This document shows positions 1 through 9,929 of a stretch of DNA of 64,000 bases, piece by piece (position 1 is the first letter of the stretch; each line of letters opens with the position of its first letter). Source of the DNA: Pseudomonas sp. B6002 (lineage in GTDB: Bacteria; Pseudomonadota; Gammaproteobacteria; Pseudomonadales; Pseudomonadaceae); contig NZ_JACAOY010000001.1 in NCBI RefSeq assembly GCF_013385985.1, positions 105,202 to 169,201 of the forward strand, given 5' to 3'. The notes beneath the pieces are model-generated. The model was not told the origin of the DNA. It did no database searches and worked only from the letters and a program-made list of their open reading frames with translations. The translations under genes were made by a program, and so were the position numbers.

Positions 1-783
1 TTGTGGCTGGCGTGGATCCTGCTGACAACCATCATCAACGGCTTCCAGGCGCTGAACCTGCGCCTGTTCAGCCAGATGACGCCACCGCCCGGCACCGAAG
101 GCGGCCTGGCCAACGCGTTTTATGGCAGTGCGCTGATGTCGGCGATTGCCTTGCTGATCGGTACGCCCATCGGTTTGATGGCCGGTATCTGGCTGGCCGA
201 GTTCGCGCGCCACTCACGCCTGGGTACCACGGTGCGGTTCATCAACGACATCCTGCTGTCCGCGCCGTCGATCGTGCTGGGGCTATTTGTCTACACCGCC
301 GTCATCTTGCCGCTGAACCTGCTCACCAATCACCAAGTGGGGTTTTCCGCCATCGCCGGCGCGTTGGCCTTGGCCCTGCTGGTGATTCCGGTGGTGGTGC
401 GCACCACCGATGAAATGCTCCAGCTGCAACCCTCGACCATGCGTGAAGCGGCGCTGGCCCTGGGTGTGCCGCAATGGAAGTTGACGCTGCAGATCGTGCT
501 GAGGGCGGCCAAGGCCGGTGTGGTGACGGGCATCCTGCTCGCCTTGGCCCGGATCACCGGGGAGACCGCGCCCCTGCTGTTTACCGCCTTCGGCAACCAG
601 TTCTGGAGCAGCAACCTGCTCAAGCCGATTGCCAGTGTTCCCGTGGTCATTTTCCAGTACGCCATGAGCCCGTTCGAAGACTGGCACGCCCTCGCCTGGG
701 CCGGTGCATTGGTCCTGACGTTGTTTGTGCTGCTGCTCAGCCTGGCATCTCGCCTGATCCTTTTACGCAATAGGTCTCACTGA
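1..783 (+). CDS. pstA: Phosphate ABC transporter permease PstA (5' truncated by window edge)
   Basis: Inner-membrane permease of the high-affinity phosphate importer PstSCAB. The reading frame is open to the first base, so the true start lies left of the window and 260 residues of the C-terminal part are seen. Several hydrophobic segments are visible, as is the permease EAA loop ([10 protein letters not shown], about residue 149) that docks on the ATPase. The [11 protein letters not shown] stretch that follows is typical of PstA. The stop codon TGA at 781-783 overlaps the pstB start (TGATG), so the two are translationally coupled. The family call is secure; the N-terminal length cannot be judged. 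Confidence 0.93.
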   Translation: MWLAWILLTTIINGFQALNLRLFSQMTPPPGTEGGLANAFYGSALMSAIALLIGTPIGLMAGIWLAEFARHSRLGTTVRFINDILLSAPSIVLGLFVYTAVILPLNLLTNHQVGFSAIAGALALALLVIPVVVRTTDEMLQLQPSTMREAALALGVPQWKLTLQIVLRAAKAGVVTGILLALARITGETAPLLFTAFGNQFWSSNLLKPIASVPVVIFQYAMSPFEDWHALAWAGALVLTLFVLLLSLASRLILLRNRSH

Positions 784-1562
784 TGGACGCCACCGGCATA
801 GATCACGAAAAAACCAAAATCCGTGTGCGTGGGTTGGAGTTTTTCTACAACAACCAACGCTCCCTGAAATCCATCGACATTGATATCCCGGAAAAACGCA
901 TCACCGCCATCATCGGCCCGTCGGGCTGCGGCAAGTCCACGCTGCTGCGCGTGTTCAACCGCATCTACTCGATGTACCCGAAGCAGGAAGCGCGCGGCGA
1001 AGTGCTGCTCAATGGTGAGAACATCCTGGCCCCTGGCTATTCGATGAACCGCCTGCGCAGCCACGTCGGCATGGTGTTCCAGAAGCCTGTGCCGTTCCCG
1101 ATGTCGATCTACGACAACATCGCCTACGCGGTGCGCCATCACGAGAAACTGTCGCGGCGCGAGATGAATGACCGTGTCGAACAGGCCCTGCGCGGTGGTG
1201 CCCTGTGGGACGAGGTGAAGGACAAGCTCAACCAGAGCGCCCAGAGCCTCTCAGGCGGTCAGCAGCAGCGTTTGTGCATCGCCCGCACCATCGCGCTGCG
1301 CCCGCAGGTATTGCTGCTGGACGAGCCTACGTCGGCACTCGACCCGATCTCGACCGGGCGCATCGAACAATTGATCACCGAGCTGAAGACCCAGTACACG
1401 GTGATCATCGTGACCCACAACATGCAGCAGGCGGCGCGGGTGTCGGACAACACCGCGTTTATGTTCATGGGCGAGCTGATCGAGTATGGCAATACCGATG
1501 AGATCTTCACCAAGCCGACGATGAAGCAGACCGAGGACTACATCACCGGGCGCTTTGGCTGA
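783..1562 (+). CDS. pstB: Phosphate ABC transporter ATP-binding protein PstB
   Basis: Cytoplasmic ATPase that powers PstA/PstC. All ABC landmarks are present in 259 residues: Walker [10 protein letters not shown] (45-53), a Q-loop QKPVPFP, signature LSGGQQQR, Walker [13 protein letters not shown] and the switch His in VTHNMQQA. It overlaps pstA by one base. No phoU follows; instead there is a strong terminator and then a tRNA gene on the other strand. In the usual pst operon phoU is downstream of pstB, so this may be a second pst copy; that is an inference. Confidence 0.95.
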   Translation: MDATGIDHEKTKIRVRGLEFFYNNQRSLKSIDIDIPEKRITAIIGPSGCGKSTLLRVFNRIYSMYPKQEARGEVLLNGENILAPGYSMNRLRSHVGMVFQKPVPFPMSIYDNIAYAVRHHEKLSRREMNDRVEQALRGGALWDEVKDKLNQSAQSLSGGQQQRLCIARTIALRPQVLLLDEPTSALDPISTGRIEQLITELKTQYTVIIVTHNMQQAARVSDNTAFMFMGELIEYGNTDEIFTKPTMKQTEDYITGRFG

Positions 1563-1582
1563 TAGCCGCAAGGCCAAAAAAA

Positions 1583-1620
1583 ACGGGGGAGCCCTTAAGG
1601 GGGCTCCCCCGTTGTGTTTT
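1583..1620 (+). terminator. Rho-independent terminator after pstB
   Basis: Perfect 12-bp stem (ACGGGGGAGCCC at 1583-1594 and its complement at 1601-1612) with a 6-base loop, followed by a T-rich stretch. It starts about 20 bp after the pstB stop. Confidence 0.85.
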
Positions 1621-1628
1621 CGCAAGGC

Positions 1629-1669
1629 AAAAAAAAACCCGGAAATCCTCACTTGCGTGGGCCTTCCGG
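1629..1669 (-). terminator. Probable terminator of the tRNA-Lys transcript
   Basis: On the minus strand CCGGAA (1669-1664) pairs with TTCCGG (1644-1639) and is followed by a run of nine T (1637-1629). It lies just beyond the 3' end of the leftward tRNA-Lys. Confidence 0.65.
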
Positions 1670-1689
1670 ATTTTCTAAACCGCCAAATA

Positions 1690-1765
1690 TGGTGGGTCGT
1701 GTGGGATTCGAACCTACGACCAATTGGTTAAAAGCCAACTGCTCTACCAACTGAGCTAACGACCC
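1690..1765 (-). tRNA. tRNA-Lys (anticodon TTT)
   Basis: The minus strand reads as a full 76-nt cloverleaf. The acceptor arm is GGGTCGT/ACGACCC, the D-arm is TAGCTCAGTTGGTAGAGCA, the anticodon loop is CTTTTAA giving UUU, and the T-loop GGTTCGAATCC is present. The CCA is encoded (TGG at 1690-1692 on plus). In P. aeruginosa the tRNA-Lys next to queC is a known integration site for mobile islands; here the 3' side is followed directly by terminators and pstB, so the site looks empty. Confidence 0.97.
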
Positions 1766-1782
1766 GCTGTGTGGTGGCGCGT

Positions 1783-1810
1783 ATAATACTGATTTCTAAG
1801 GATTATTCAA
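1783..1810 (-). promoter_or_regulatory. Sigma-70 promoter of tRNA-Lys
   Basis: On the minus strand TTGAAT (1810-1805) and TATTAT (1788-1783) are separated by 16 bp. This predicts a start about 10 bp before the mature tRNA 5' end. Confidence 0.6.
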
Positions 1811-1828
1811 CACCTTATTTTAAATAAA

Positions 1829-2518
1829 TCAGAAATAACGCGTTGGGTCCGCAATTCCGGCCGCTTGGAAGCCTTCTGCACGCAGTCGGCAGCTATCACA
1901 TTTCCCACAAGCACGGCCGTCATCGTCTGCCTGATAGCAGGAAACAGTCAGCGAGTAATCGACGCCAAGTCCTACGCCAGCCTTCACGATATCGGCCTTG
2001 CTCAGGTTCTGCAGCGGCGCGAGGATACGGAAGCCCTGCCCCTCTACACCGGCCTTTGTCGCCAGGTTGGCCATGCGCTCGAACGACTCGACGAACTCCG
2101 GACGGCAGTCCGGATAGCCGGAATAGTCCACTGCATTCACGCCAATAAAGATGTCACGGGCGTTGAGCACTTCGGCCCAACCCAGGGCCAGGGACAGGAA
2201 CACGGTGTTGCGAGCCGGCACGTAGGTGATCGGGATGCCTTCACTCGGTGCTTCCGGCACATCAATGCTGCTGTCGGTCAACGCAGAGCCGCCGATACCG
2301 TTGAGGTTGAGGCCAATCACCTTATGCTCGACTACGCCCATCTCACGGGCCACGCGCGCGGCAGCGTTCAGCTCGGCGCGATGGCGCTGGCCGTAATCGA
2401 AGCTCATGGTGTAGCAGCTGTAGCCTTCGGCCTGGGCCATCGCGACCACGGTGGCGGAGTCGAGGCCACCGGACAACAGGATTACAGCGCGTTTTTGATC
2501 AATCGTGGGTTCAGTCAT
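1829..2518 (-). CDS. queC: 7-cyano-7-deazaguanine synthase QueC
   Basis: ATP-dependent conversion of 7-carboxy-7-deazaguanine to preQ0 in queuosine biosynthesis. The PP-loop SGGLDSAT is at residues 16-23 and the C-terminal zinc site includes CGKCDSC. The start chosen is ATG at 2518 (229 residues, the normal QueC size). A longer frame reaches 2593 but would add 25 residues unlike the family and would run into queE. queE ends at 2520, one base before this start, so the pair is an operon. Confidence 0.96.
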   Translation of the reverse strand: MTEPTIDQKRAVILLSGGLDSATVVAMAQAEGYSCYTMSFDYGQRHRAELNAAARVAREMGVVEHKVIGLNLNGIGGSALTDSSIDVPEAPSEGIPITYVPARNTVFLSLALGWAEVLNARDIFIGVNAVDYSGYPDCRPEFVESFERMANLATKAGVEGQGFRILAPLQNLSKADIVKAGVGLGVDYSLTVSCYQADDDGRACGKCDSCRLRAEGFQAAGIADPTRYF

Positions 2519-2519
2519 A

Positions 2520-3167
2520 TCAGCGTCCCGGCTCGTCATTCCAAAGGTATTTGTGTAACTGCAACTGCAGGCGTACGGGCAGGTTGTCGGCAACCACCCA
2601 GTCGGCCAGGTCCCGTGCGTTCAGGTCGTGATGGCTGGGAGAGAACAGCACCTCGCCCGCGCGACGATCCAGGCCATATTGGATCAGCTTGGAGTTCGCC
2701 CAGTCGTAGTCTTCACGGGAACAGATGACGAACTTGACCTGGTCGTTGGCCGTCAGCAGCTCGATGTTCTCGTAGCGGTTACGGTGCGCTTCCTTGGAGC
2801 CCGGGGTCTTGAGGTCGACCACGCGGCTCACACGCGGGTCGACCGCGGAGATATCCAGGGCGCCGCTGGTTTCCAGGGAAACCTCGTAACCGGCGTCACA
2901 CAGCTGCTGGAGTAAAGGGATGGCATTGGGCTGGGCCAGGGGCTCGCCGCCCGTCACACAGACATAGCGCGGCCGGTAGCTGGCAACCTGCTCCAGGATG
3001 TCTTCGAGGGTGCGCACAGTGCCGCCACTGAAGGCGTAGGCGCTGTCACAGTATTGGCAACGCAAAGGGCAACCGGTCAGCCGCACAAATACAGTGGGCA
3101 GGCCAGCAGTTCGCGTTTCACCCTGTAACGAGTAAAAAACTTCGGTGATGCGTAATGTGTCTTGCAT
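2520..3167 (-). CDS. queE: 7-carboxy-7-deazaguanine synthase QueE
   Basis: Radical SAM enzyme that converts 6-carboxy-tetrahydropterin to 7-carboxy-7-deazaguanine, the step before QueC. The iron-sulfur motif is C33-x3-C37-x2-C40 (CPLRCQYC), with the glycine-rich VTGGEPL strand after it. The size (215 residues) fits the compact proteobacterial form. ATG at 3167 is preferred to an in-frame ATG at 3176, because the protein then begins [17 protein letters not shown] as expected of the family. First gene of a queE-queC operon. Confidence 0.95.
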   Translation of the reverse strand: MQDTLRITEVFYSLQGETRTAGLPTVFVRLTGCPLRCQYCDSAYAFSGGTVRTLEDILEQVASYRPRYVCVTGGEPLAQPNAIPLLQQLCDAGYEVSLETSGALDISAVDPRVSRVVDLKTPGSKEAHRNRYENIELLTANDQVKFVICSREDYDWANSKLIQYGLDRRAGEVLFSPSHHDLNARDLADWVVADNLPVRLQLQLHKYLWNDEPGR

Positions 3168-3284
3168 AGTCGCCACGGGCGTAACAGCTAAACAGGCTGT
3201 CCGCCTCCGTCAGGCACTTCAAGGGATCCCGCCAACGCGTAAACCCCAAGGAGCGTGTTTCATAAAAGGGCGTGGATTCTAACG

Positions 3285-3310
3285 AAAAAACCCGCGCCAG
3301 GCGCGGGTTT
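3285..3310 (-). terminator. Terminator at the end of the tol-pal-cpoB operon
   Basis: On the minus strand CCCGCGCC pairs with GGCGCGGG across a short loop, followed by six T (3290-3285). It lies about 23 bp after the cpoB stop and before the queE promoter region. Confidence 0.85.
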
Positions 3311-3332
3311 CTTCTAAACGGGCAAACATCGC

Positions 3333-4169
3333 TTACAAGCGCTGCAGATCCCGTTGGGCCAACTGGGCAGCGGAAGTCCCCGGATACTGGGCCACCACCT
3401 GCTGCAGAATGCCTTTGACCTTGTCGGTATGACCCAGGCGGCGCTCTACGTCAGCGAGTTTGTACAGCGAATCCGGCACCTTGGCGTGCTTGGGGTACAG
3501 CTGGCTGACCTTGGCAAAGGCCTGGCCTGCGGCTTGCAGATCCCCCTTGGCCAGGTTCACCTCACCCAACCAGTACTGGGCGTTGCCCGCGTACTGGCTG
3601 TTTGGGTATTTGCGCAGGAATGCGGTAAAGGCCTGGCTGGCCTTGTCGAAATCCTTGGCTTTGATCAGGTCGAAGGCTGCGTCGTAATACAGCTTTTCCT
3701 TCGCCGGATCACCCGGTTCGCTGCTGGCGGCAGGGGCTTGGCTAGCCGCCGCGGCCCCTGCTGCGGCACCACCGGCAGCAGCGCTTGGCGCGCCACCGGC
3801 AGAAGAATTATCAGGAGTTGCGGCAGGTTGAACGCCGGCTCCAATGCGTCGGTCAAGATCCTGGTATCGCTCCAGGCCTTCTTGTTTCAGCTGGTTCACT
3901 TGATTCTGCAGAACTTCAATGGTGCCTTGTTGCTGCGCCAATTGATCCTGCATACGTTGCAGCTGGTTGAACAGTTCGCCCTGTGCCGAGGGAGCGGACG
4001 TAGCCGCTCCCCCCGCATAGGCGCCGTTCGTGCCATAACCCGCTGGCGGATAACTGCTCCCGCTATTGTTATAGCCAGAGTTGCTATCTTCCACAGGAAC
4101 CGCAGCCCACACCGCAAGCGGTGCGAGGCTGAGAGCCAATACAGTTAGAGCACGACGGCACGTTCGCAT
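3333..4169 (-). CDS. cpoB: Cell division coordinator CpoB (YbgF)
   Basis: Periplasmic partner of TolA that coordinates peptidoglycan synthesis with outer-membrane constriction. The order of parts is: a signal peptide (about residues 1-22, ending AVWAA), a Gly/Ser/Tyr-rich stretch, a trimerising coiled coil (about 63-105, rich in Q and L), an Ala/Pro-rich linker (about 112-150), and TPR repeats to the end (YWLGEVNLAKGD and similar). It is the last gene of the Tol-Pal operon, 6 bp after pal. Confidence 0.92.
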   Translation of the reverse strand: MRTCRRALTVLALSLAPLAVWAAVPVEDSNSGYNNSGSSYPPAGYGTNGAYAGGAATSAPSAQGELFNQLQRMQDQLAQQQGTIEVLQNQVNQLKQEGLERYQDLDRRIGAGVQPAATPDNSSAGGAPSAAAGGAAAGAAAASQAPAASSEPGDPAKEKLYYDAAFDLIKAKDFDKASQAFTAFLRKYPNSQYAGNAQYWLGEVNLAKGDLQAAGQAFAKVSQLYPKHAKVPDSLYKLADVERRLGHTDKVKGILQQVVAQYPGTSAAQLAQRDLQRL

Positions 4170-4175
4170 GACGAA

Positions 4176-4676
4176 TTACTTACGCAGTTCGACGCGACGG
4201 TTTTGAGCCCAGGACTGCTCGTCGTGGCCAGTTGCAACTGGACGCTCTTTACCGTAGGAAACCAGTTCCAGTTGGCCTGGAGCAACACCTTGCAGTACCA
4301 GGTAGCGCTGAACGGCTTTCGCACGACGCTCGCCCAGTGCCATGTTGTACTCACGAGTACCACGTTCGTCAGTGTTACCTTCCAGAACAACGCGAGCGCC
4401 GTTAGCTTTCAGGTCCTTCGCGTGAACGTCCAGAGCGCGCATGGCTTCTGGCTTCAGGTCCGAACTGTCGTATTCGAAGTAGAAAGTGGTGATAGCGCGC
4501 AGAGCAGCTTCTTCGCTCAGGGAGCCGTCAACTGCACCAGTGTTAGCGCCGTAACCAGCGTTTGGATCAACAGCTGCGCCTTCACCGGCATTGTCGCCGC
4601 CTTTAGACGAGCAACCAACGGCTACGGACAGAGCCAGAGCCAGAGCAGCAAACTTACCAAACTTCAGCATTTCCAT
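4176..4676 (-). CDS. pal: Peptidoglycan-associated lipoprotein Pal (OprL)
   Basis: Outer-membrane lipoprotein of the Tol-Pal complex that binds peptidoglycan. The signal peptide ends in the lipobox AVGC with Cys22 as the lipidated residue. The OmpA-like domain follows, with the peptidoglycan-binding stretch [19 protein letters not shown]. The start is ATG at 4676 (166 residues), preceded by a clear AGGAG; the frame continues upstream to 4712 without reason to use it. It lies between tolB and cpoB. Confidence 0.95.
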   Translation of the reverse strand: MEMLKFGKFAALALALSVAVGCSSKGGDNAGEGAAVDPNAGYGANTGAVDGSLSEEAALRAITTFYFEYDSSDLKPEAMRALDVHAKDLKANGARVVLEGNTDERGTREYNMALGERRAKAVQRYLVLQGVAPGQLELVSYGKERPVATGHDEQSWAQNRRVELRK

Positions 4677-4731
4677 CGTGAAACTCCTAATGAACCCCAG
4701 TGTGTTAAGCAAATCTTTTTGTAGCGCCGCG

Positions 4732-6033
4732 TCAGTTCAGGTAAGGGGACCAGGATGGTTCTCTGACTTCGCCTTGAGCGGTAGGAAGTGGGAGCCTTAC
4801 ACGTCCATTAATGGACACGAGCATCAAGACTCCCCGGCCCTGCTGGCGGGTGGCGTAGATTACCATGGTGCCGTTGGGCGCAACAGTGGCTGACTCATCA
4901 AGGTTGGTATCTGTAAGGATTTTTACCGTTCCACGCTGCAAATCCTGGGCCGCAACCCGGAAATTAGTGAAACCATCCTGACGGTGAATCATTACCAACG
5001 TCTTTTCATCGGCCGAAAGTTTAGGGTTGGCGTTGTAGTTACCAATAAAAGTAACGCGCTCTGCACCACCACCGTTCACGTTCGCCTTATAGACCTGAGG
5101 CTTGCCGCCACGGTCGGAGGTGAAGTAGATGGTCGAACCATCCTTGCCCCAGAACGGTTCGGTGTTGATGCCCGGGCCGCTGGTTGCACGGGTGATCTGG
5201 CGAGTGGCCATGTTCATCACGTAGATATCCGGGTTGCCATCCTTGGACAGCACGAACGCCAGGCGCGAACCATCCGGCGACCAGGCAGGCGCGCCGTTCA
5301 GGCCTTCGAAGTTCGTGATCTGCTCACGACGGCCAGTATCGATGTGCTGGACGAAGATACGCGGACGCTTCTGTTCGAAAGACACGTAGGCAATACGCTT
5401 GCCGTCCGGCGCAAAGCGCGGCGACAGGATGGGCTCACGGGATTGCAGCAAGGTCACGGCACGGGCGCCGTCGTAGTCCGAACGCTGCAAAGTGTAACGA
5501 GTGTTGTCTACAGAGAAACGTTCAGCCGTGACGTACAGCAGGCGTGTCGAGAACGCGCCCTTGATACCGGTGAGCTTTTCAAACGACTGGTCCGAAATGT
5601 AGTGGGCCATGTCGCGAATCTGCTCGGCAGTACCCGAGACGCTGCCGGTCAGGACCTGCTGCTCGGTCGCCACGTTGAACAAGGTGTAGGTAATTTGCAG
5701 ACGACCACCGGCCGGCGTGATATTGCCCACCATCAGGTACTGCGCGCCCACGGCTTTCCAGTCGCGGAAGATGACTTCGCTGGCCTGGGTCGGCTGGCTG
5801 ATCATGTTGCCTTTGTCGATTGGCGCGTAGTAACCGGAGTTGCGCAGGTCGTCGCTGACGATCTGGGCCATGTCGTCCGGCAGCACGCTGCCGCCCTGCC
5901 AGCCAAACGGTACGACAGCAATCGGGGTCGCCCGATCGCTACCGCTGGTGACCAGGATGTTCTTTTCATCCGCCGCCGCTATCCCTGCCATACAGCAAAT
6001 AACGACAAGCATTCCTCGAAGAATGTTTCTCAC
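4732..6033 (-). CDS. tolB: Tol-Pal system translocation protein TolB
   Basis: Periplasmic beta-propeller that links TolA to Pal. A signal peptide (about 21 residues, ending GIAAADEK) is followed by an N-terminal alpha/beta domain. Then come five to six WD40-like blades marked by repeats such as [26 protein letters not shown] and [13 protein letters not shown]. At 433 residues it has the normal length. The start overlaps the tolA stop by 4 bp (6030-6033). Confidence 0.96.
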   Translation of the reverse strand: MRNILRGMLVVICCMAGIAAADEKNILVTSGSDRATPIAVVPFGWQGGSVLPDDMAQIVSDDLRNSGYYAPIDKGNMISQPTQASEVIFRDWKAVGAQYLMVGNITPAGGRLQITYTLFNVATEQQVLTGSVSGTAEQIRDMAHYISDQSFEKLTGIKGAFSTRLLYVTAERFSVDNTRYTLQRSDYDGARAVTLLQSREPILSPRFAPDGKRIAYVSFEQKRPRIFVQHIDTGRREQITNFEGLNGAPAWSPDGSRLAFVLSKDGNPDIYVMNMATRQITRATSGPGINTEPFWGKDGSTIYFTSDRGGKPQVYKANVNGGGAERVTFIGNYNANPKLSADEKTLVMIHRQDGFTNFRVAAQDLQRGTVKILTDTNLDESATVAPNGTMVIYATRQQGRGVLMLVSINGRVRLPLPTAQGEVREPSWSPYLN

Positions 6034-7103
6034 GGGGCTAGATCCTCAGGTGTGAATGTCATCTTGAATGAACGATAGGGAGCGAAGTCACTTGGTTTCA
6101 TTCCCTGCATCTCGGTCAACCGGCCAATGTTCTTGACCGCTGCAACCGCCGAACTGTCGAACGATCCATCGCCACTGGAACTGGCCACGCCGACCGAAGC
6201 CACCGTACCGTCCGGCAACATACCGATCTGCAGTACCACTTTCATGCCTTTGCGTGCCGAAGGAGGACGTGTCCAGCCTTCTGCTGCGCGCGCTCGAATC
6301 AGGTCGTCGAAACTGCCCGCAACTTGATCACCCTGCTCATCGGCCAAGGCTTGCTGACGCTGCGGCGTGTCGGAGAGCAAGTCTGCCAAGGCCTGGGCCT
6401 TTTTCTCTTCGGCGGATTTGCGCGCTGCTTCCTGGGCCTTTTTCTTGGTGGCGTCGGCGGCAGCTTTCTTCTTCGCGTCGTCGGCGATTTTCTTCTTCGC
6501 CTCGTCTGCTTCAGCTTTTTTCTTGGCGTCTTCGGCGGCTTTCTTCTTCGCGTCTTCGACTATTTTCTTCTTGGCGTCTTCAGCGGCCTTTTTCTTGGCC
6601 TCTTCTTCAGCAGCTTTCTTCGCTTCGTCTTCGGCTTTCTTCTTGGCTATATCAGCCAATTGTTTCTCTTCGGCCTTTTTCGCTTCGGCAGCTTTCTCGG
6701 CTTTCTTGGCTTCATCAGCCTTTTTCGCCTCGTCGGCCTTCTTCGCTTCGTCAGCCTTTTTCGATTCCTCGGCCTTTTGAGCCGCCTCTTCTTTCTTTTG
6801 TTCCGCAGCAGCCTTCACCGCTTCCTGCTCGACCTTCTTCTGTTCCATCTGCTCGACTTCAGTCTGGCGCGCAGCCGACTTCTGGGCCTCACCCGCAATC
6901 TTCTGATTGGTCTGGGTGGTGGCCTGACTTTTCGATTTCAGCTGATACAGGGTCGCCTGCACGATCGGCTTGGCTGGCGGCAGGTCCGGAGTCATGGCAA
7001 AGCTGACGAACAGCATGCCAAACACCAGGACGTGCAGGGCAATTGCCCAGACGCTAGGCCAGAAGTAGCTTTCCGAGGCGGACGGCTCTCGCTGTTGCTG
7101 CAT
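6030..7103 (-). CDS. tolA: Cell envelope integrity protein TolA
   Basis: Inner-membrane protein whose long helix spans the periplasm to reach TolB/Pal. Domain I is one membrane helix (about 15-37, [19 protein letters not shown]). Domain II (about 60-245) is a Lys/Ala/Glu helix that includes three copies of KADEA and many KKKAEDA-like units. Domain III (about 250-357) is the globular C-terminal part with TonB-like features. It overlaps tolR by 1 bp and tolB by 4 bp. The low-complexity DNA of domain II produces long spurious frames on the other strand. Confidence 0.95.
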   Translation of the reverse strand: MQQQREPSASESYFWPSVWAIALHVLVFGMLFVSFAMTPDLPPAKPIVQATLYQLKSKSQATTQTNQKIAGEAQKSAARQTEVEQMEQKKVEQEAVKAAAEQKKEEAAQKAEESKKADEAKKADEAKKADEAKKAEKAAEAKKAEEKQLADIAKKKAEDEAKKAAEEEAKKKAAEDAKKKIVEDAKKKAAEDAKKKAEADEAKKKIADDAKKKAAADATKKKAQEAARKSAEEKKAQALADLLSDTPQRQQALADEQGDQVAGSFDDLIRARAAEGWTRPPSARKGMKVVLQIGMLPDGTVASVGVASSSGDGSFDSSAVAAVKNIGRLTEMQGMKPSDFAPYRSFKMTFTPEDLAP

Positions 7104-7564
7104 CAGGGCGCCTCGGTAATCAAGCCAACGTTACCCACGCCGGCCTTCTGCAGCCCGCCCATGGCGCCCATGACGGAGCCGTAGTCGACCGCCTTGTCAC
7201 CGCGGATGAAGACCTGGGTGTGCTTGCCGCCTTCGTTGCCGGAGCGAATGATCTTGGTCACCGCATCGGTCATTGCCGGCAAGGTCAGCGCCTTGTCCTG
7301 CTGCTTCTGAGTGTCGACTTCGCTGCCAAGGTTCCAGTAATAGGTCTTGTCAGACTTGATCGAAATGGTCAGCACCTGGGTGTTGTTGTCCTGGGGCAAG
7401 GCTTCGCTGGAAACCTTGGGCAGGTCAACCTTCACACCCTGGTTGAGCATCGGCGCGGTCACCATGAAGATCACCAGCAGCACCAGCATCACGTCGATGT
7501 AAGGCACTACGTTCATCTCGGCGACCGGCTTGCGCTTGGTGCGTGCTCGAGTGATTAAAGCCAT
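7103..7564 (-). CDS. tolR: Tol-Pal protein TolR
   Basis: ExbD/TolR-family subunit of the proton-driven TolQR motor. It has one membrane helix at about residues 20-40 containing the conserved Asp (VVPYIDVMLVLLVIFMV), then a periplasmic domain. The size is 153 residues. It sits 14 bp after tolQ and overlaps tolA. Confidence 0.96.
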   Translation of the reverse strand: MALITRARTKRKPVAEMNVVPYIDVMLVLLVIFMVTAPMLNQGVKVDLPKVSSEALPQDNNTQVLTISIKSDKTYYWNLGSEVDTQKQQDKALTLPAMTDAVTKIIRSGNEGGKHTQVFIRGDKAVDYGSVMGAMGGLQKAGVGNVGLITEAP

Positions 7565-7578
7565 CGGGAAATACCTGC

Positions 7579-8274
7579 TTATTCTTCGCTGGTGTGCACT
7601 TTACGGTGCAGGATCGCCTGGAATTCATCGGCGAAGGTGTAGTAACGGCCAATCAGGTTTTCGCCACGGGCGGCAAAACGGTTGTAGGCAATTACTGCGG
7701 GGATGGCAGCGAACAGGCCGATCGCGGTGGCGATCAGGGCTTCGGCGATACCCGGGGCCACGGTGGCCAGGGTCGCTTGCTGCGCCTGGGCCAGGCCACG
7801 GAAGGAGTTCATGATGCCCCACACGGTACCGAACAGGCCGATGTACGGGCTTACGGAACCGACGGTGGCGAGGAACGGCAGGCTCTGTTCCAGTTTCTCT
7901 TCTTCGCGGGAGATGGCAACGCGCATGGCACGGGCCACGCCTTCCATCACCGCTTCCGGGTCAACACCGGGCTGCTGGCGCAGACGGGAGAACTCCTTGA
8001 AGCCGGCGCGGAAGATCTGCTCGACACCCGAATCCGGGTCCGGGTTGCTGCCGGCCTGGCGGTACAGCTTGGACAGGTCGATCCCCGACCAGAAGCGCTC
8101 CTCGAAGCTCTCCAGGGCACGTCGACCGGCACGCAGCAGGTTGCTGCGCTGAAAAATCATGACCCAAGAGGTAACCGATGCGGCTACCAGGGTCAGCATG
8201 ACCAGTTGAACCACAACACTGGCATTGCTGACCAGGCTCCACATGGAGGAATGGTCGACGACGGTAGGTTCCAC
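7579..8274 (-). CDS. tolQ: Tol-Pal protein TolQ
   Basis: ExbB/TolQ-family motor subunit. Three membrane helices are visible: one near the N-terminus (about 15-38) and two toward the C-terminus, around SPYIGLFGTVWGIMNSF and AEALIATAIGLFAAIPAVI. The last two contain the Gly/Thr residues that line the ion path. It begins one base after ybgC ends. Confidence 0.96.
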   Translation of the reverse strand: MEPTVVDHSSMWSLVSNASVVVQLVMLTLVAASVTSWVMIFQRSNLLRAGRRALESFEERFWSGIDLSKLYRQAGSNPDPDSGVEQIFRAGFKEFSRLRQQPGVDPEAVMEGVARAMRVAISREEEKLEQSLPFLATVGSVSPYIGLFGTVWGIMNSFRGLAQAQQATLATVAPGIAEALIATAIGLFAAIPAVIAYNRFAARGENLIGRYYTFADEFQAILHRKVHTSEE

Positions 8275-8275
8275 G

Positions 8276-8731
8276 CTAAATCTCCTGCTTTGATTGTTTA
8301 CCCGCGCCGCTTACGTCGGCAAAGGCCGCACGTAGAGCTTCGGGAATGGCCCGGGGTTTCAAACTATTGGTGCGCACACACGCCACCAGGAACTGCCCCT
8401 CACAGAGCAGCGTTGCATCCGATGCCCGCCTGACCTGCTGTTTGAAGCGCAGGCTGACACGGTTCAATTCGATTACTTCAGCGCTGACCAACAATTCGTC
8501 GTCCAGCCGCGCCGGCGCGTGGTACCGCGCCTCGCTGGAATGCACGACGAATAACAGGTCCTCCCCTGCCAGCTGGGATTGGGCAAAGCCCAGCTCCCGT
8601 AGCCGCTCGGTTCGAGCCCGCTCCATGAACTTGAGGTAGTTGACGTAATACACGATGCCGCCCGCATCGGTGTCCTCGTAATAAACGCGACAGCGATGTG
8701 CGAACGACTGATCCCCGTTTTGCGCGCGCAT
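8276..8731 (-). CDS. ybgC: Tol-Pal system-associated acyl-CoA thioesterase YbgC
   Basis: Hot-dog fold thioesterase encoded at the head of the tol-pal operon in most gammaproteobacteria. The catalytic segment [19 protein letters not shown] is near the N-terminus, with the active-site Asp in DTDAGG. It has 151 residues. The upstream 139-bp gap to ruvB carries a possible ribosome site (GAGGAG) about 13 bases before the ATG, rather far. The physiological substrate in Pseudomonas is not evident from sequence. Confidence 0.93.
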   Translation of the reverse strand: MRAQNGDQSFAHRCRVYYEDTDAGGIVYYVNYLKFMERARTERLRELGFAQSQLAGEDLLFVVHSSEARYHAPARLDDELLVSAEVIELNRVSLRFKQQVRRASDATLLCEGQFLVACVRTNSLKPRAIPEALRAAFADVSGAGKQSKQEI

Positions 8732-8870
8732 ACTCTAGTGCTTACTCCTCAGGTTGCCAATCCGGCTGGGCAACTGTTTTTTCATCCATCGAAACATTTT
8801 CGGTGACTGAATGACGCCACCAGCCACTAGGACAGCACAAACTTCAGATAAATCGACTGTCGCGACCTTT

Positions 8871-9929
8871 TTAATCGTCCACTGCATCGAGGAATTCGTC
8901 TACCACGGGCATCTCCCCCAATCGTGACGGAATGTTTAACCCAAAGTGCAAATAGGCATGGCGTGTCACTACCCGCCCCCTTGGCGTGCGCATGATGTAG
9001 CCCTGCTGGATCAGGTACGGCTCCAGCACGTCCTCGATGGTATGACGCTCCTCGCTGATGGCCGCCGCCAGGCTGTCCACACCTACCGGACCACCGTCGA
9101 ACTTCTCGATCATGGTCAGTAGCAGACGCCGATCCTGGTGATCAAAGCCATGCTCGTCCACGTCCAGCAGGTTCAAGGCCAGGTCGGCCACGGCCTTGGT
9201 GATGTGCCCCTTGGCCCGCACTTCGGCAAAGTCGCGCACACGGCGCAGCAAACGGTTGGCAATGCGCGGCGTGCCACGGGCGCGACGGGCGATTTCAAAG
9301 GCGCCTTCCGGGTCCAGCGGCAAACCGAGAATGCCCGCCGAACGGCTGACAATGGTCGCCAGGTCGCCGGTGCTATAGAACTCTAGACGTTGAACAATGC
9401 CGAAACGGTCTCGCAGCGGGTTGGTCAACATGCCCGCACGGGTCGTCGCCCCCACCAGGGTGAACGGCGGCAGGTCGAGCTTGATCGAACGGGCCGCAGG
9501 CCCCTCGCCGATCATGATGTCGAGCTGGAAGTCTTCCATGGCCGGGTACAGCACTTCTTCGACGATTGGCGAGAGCCGGTGGATTTCGTCGATAAACAGC
9601 ACGTCGTGGGGTTCAAGGTTGGTCAGCAGCGCTGCCAGGTCACCCGGACGCTCCAGCACAGGGCCGGAGGTGGACTTGATCGACACGCCCATTTCCTGGG
9701 CGATGATGTTGGCCAGGGTGGTCTTGCCCAGGCCTGGCGGGCCGAAGATCAGCGTGTGGTCCAGCGACTCGCTGCGCCCGCGCGCGGCCTGGATGAACAA
9801 CTCCATCTGCTCGCGCACGGTGGGCTGGCCGATGTAGTCGGCCAGGCTCAGGGGGCGGATGGCCCGGTCCTGGATTTCTTCACGGTCGCGTGGGCCGGTG
9901 GCCGCGATCAGACGATCAGCTTCAATCAC
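8871..9929 (-). CDS. ruvB: Holliday junction DNA helicase RuvB
   Basis: AAA+ motor that drives branch migration with RuvA. Walker [10 protein letters not shown], Walker B LFIDEIHR, sensor 1 LVGATTRAG and the C-terminal winged helix are present in 352 residues. The start codon is GTG at 9929, placed directly after the ruvA stop (9930-9932) with no spacer; the N-terminus [12 protein letters not shown] matches the family. Confidence 0.97.
   Translation of the reverse strand: MIEADRLIAATGPRDREEIQDRAIRPLSLADYIGQPTVREQMELFIQAARGRSESLDHTLIFGPPGLGKTTLANIIAQEMGVSIKSTSGPVLERPGDLAALLTNLEPHDVLFIDEIHRLSPIVEEVLYPAMEDFQLDIMIGEGPAARSIKLDLPPFTLVGATTRAGMLTNPLRDRFGIVQRLEFYSTGDLATIVSRSAGILGLPLDPEGAFEIARRARGTPRIANRLLRRVRDFAEVRAKGHITKAVADLALNLLDVDEHGFDHQDRRLLLTMIEKFDGGPVGVDSLAAAISEERHTIEDVLEPYLIQQGYIMRTPRGRVVTRHAYLHFGLNIPSRLGEMPVVDEFLDAVDD

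Noticed and set aside
3177-3284. preQ1 riboswitch before queE
   Set aside because: The region does not show the short hairpin plus A-rich tail expected of the class I aptamer, and no other preQ1 class could be recognised by eye.
6254-7184. Long Ser/Arg-rich and Phe/Leu-rich frames opposite tolA
   Set aside because: Produced by the repetitive Lys/Ala/Glu codons of tolA domain II; low-complexity artefacts.
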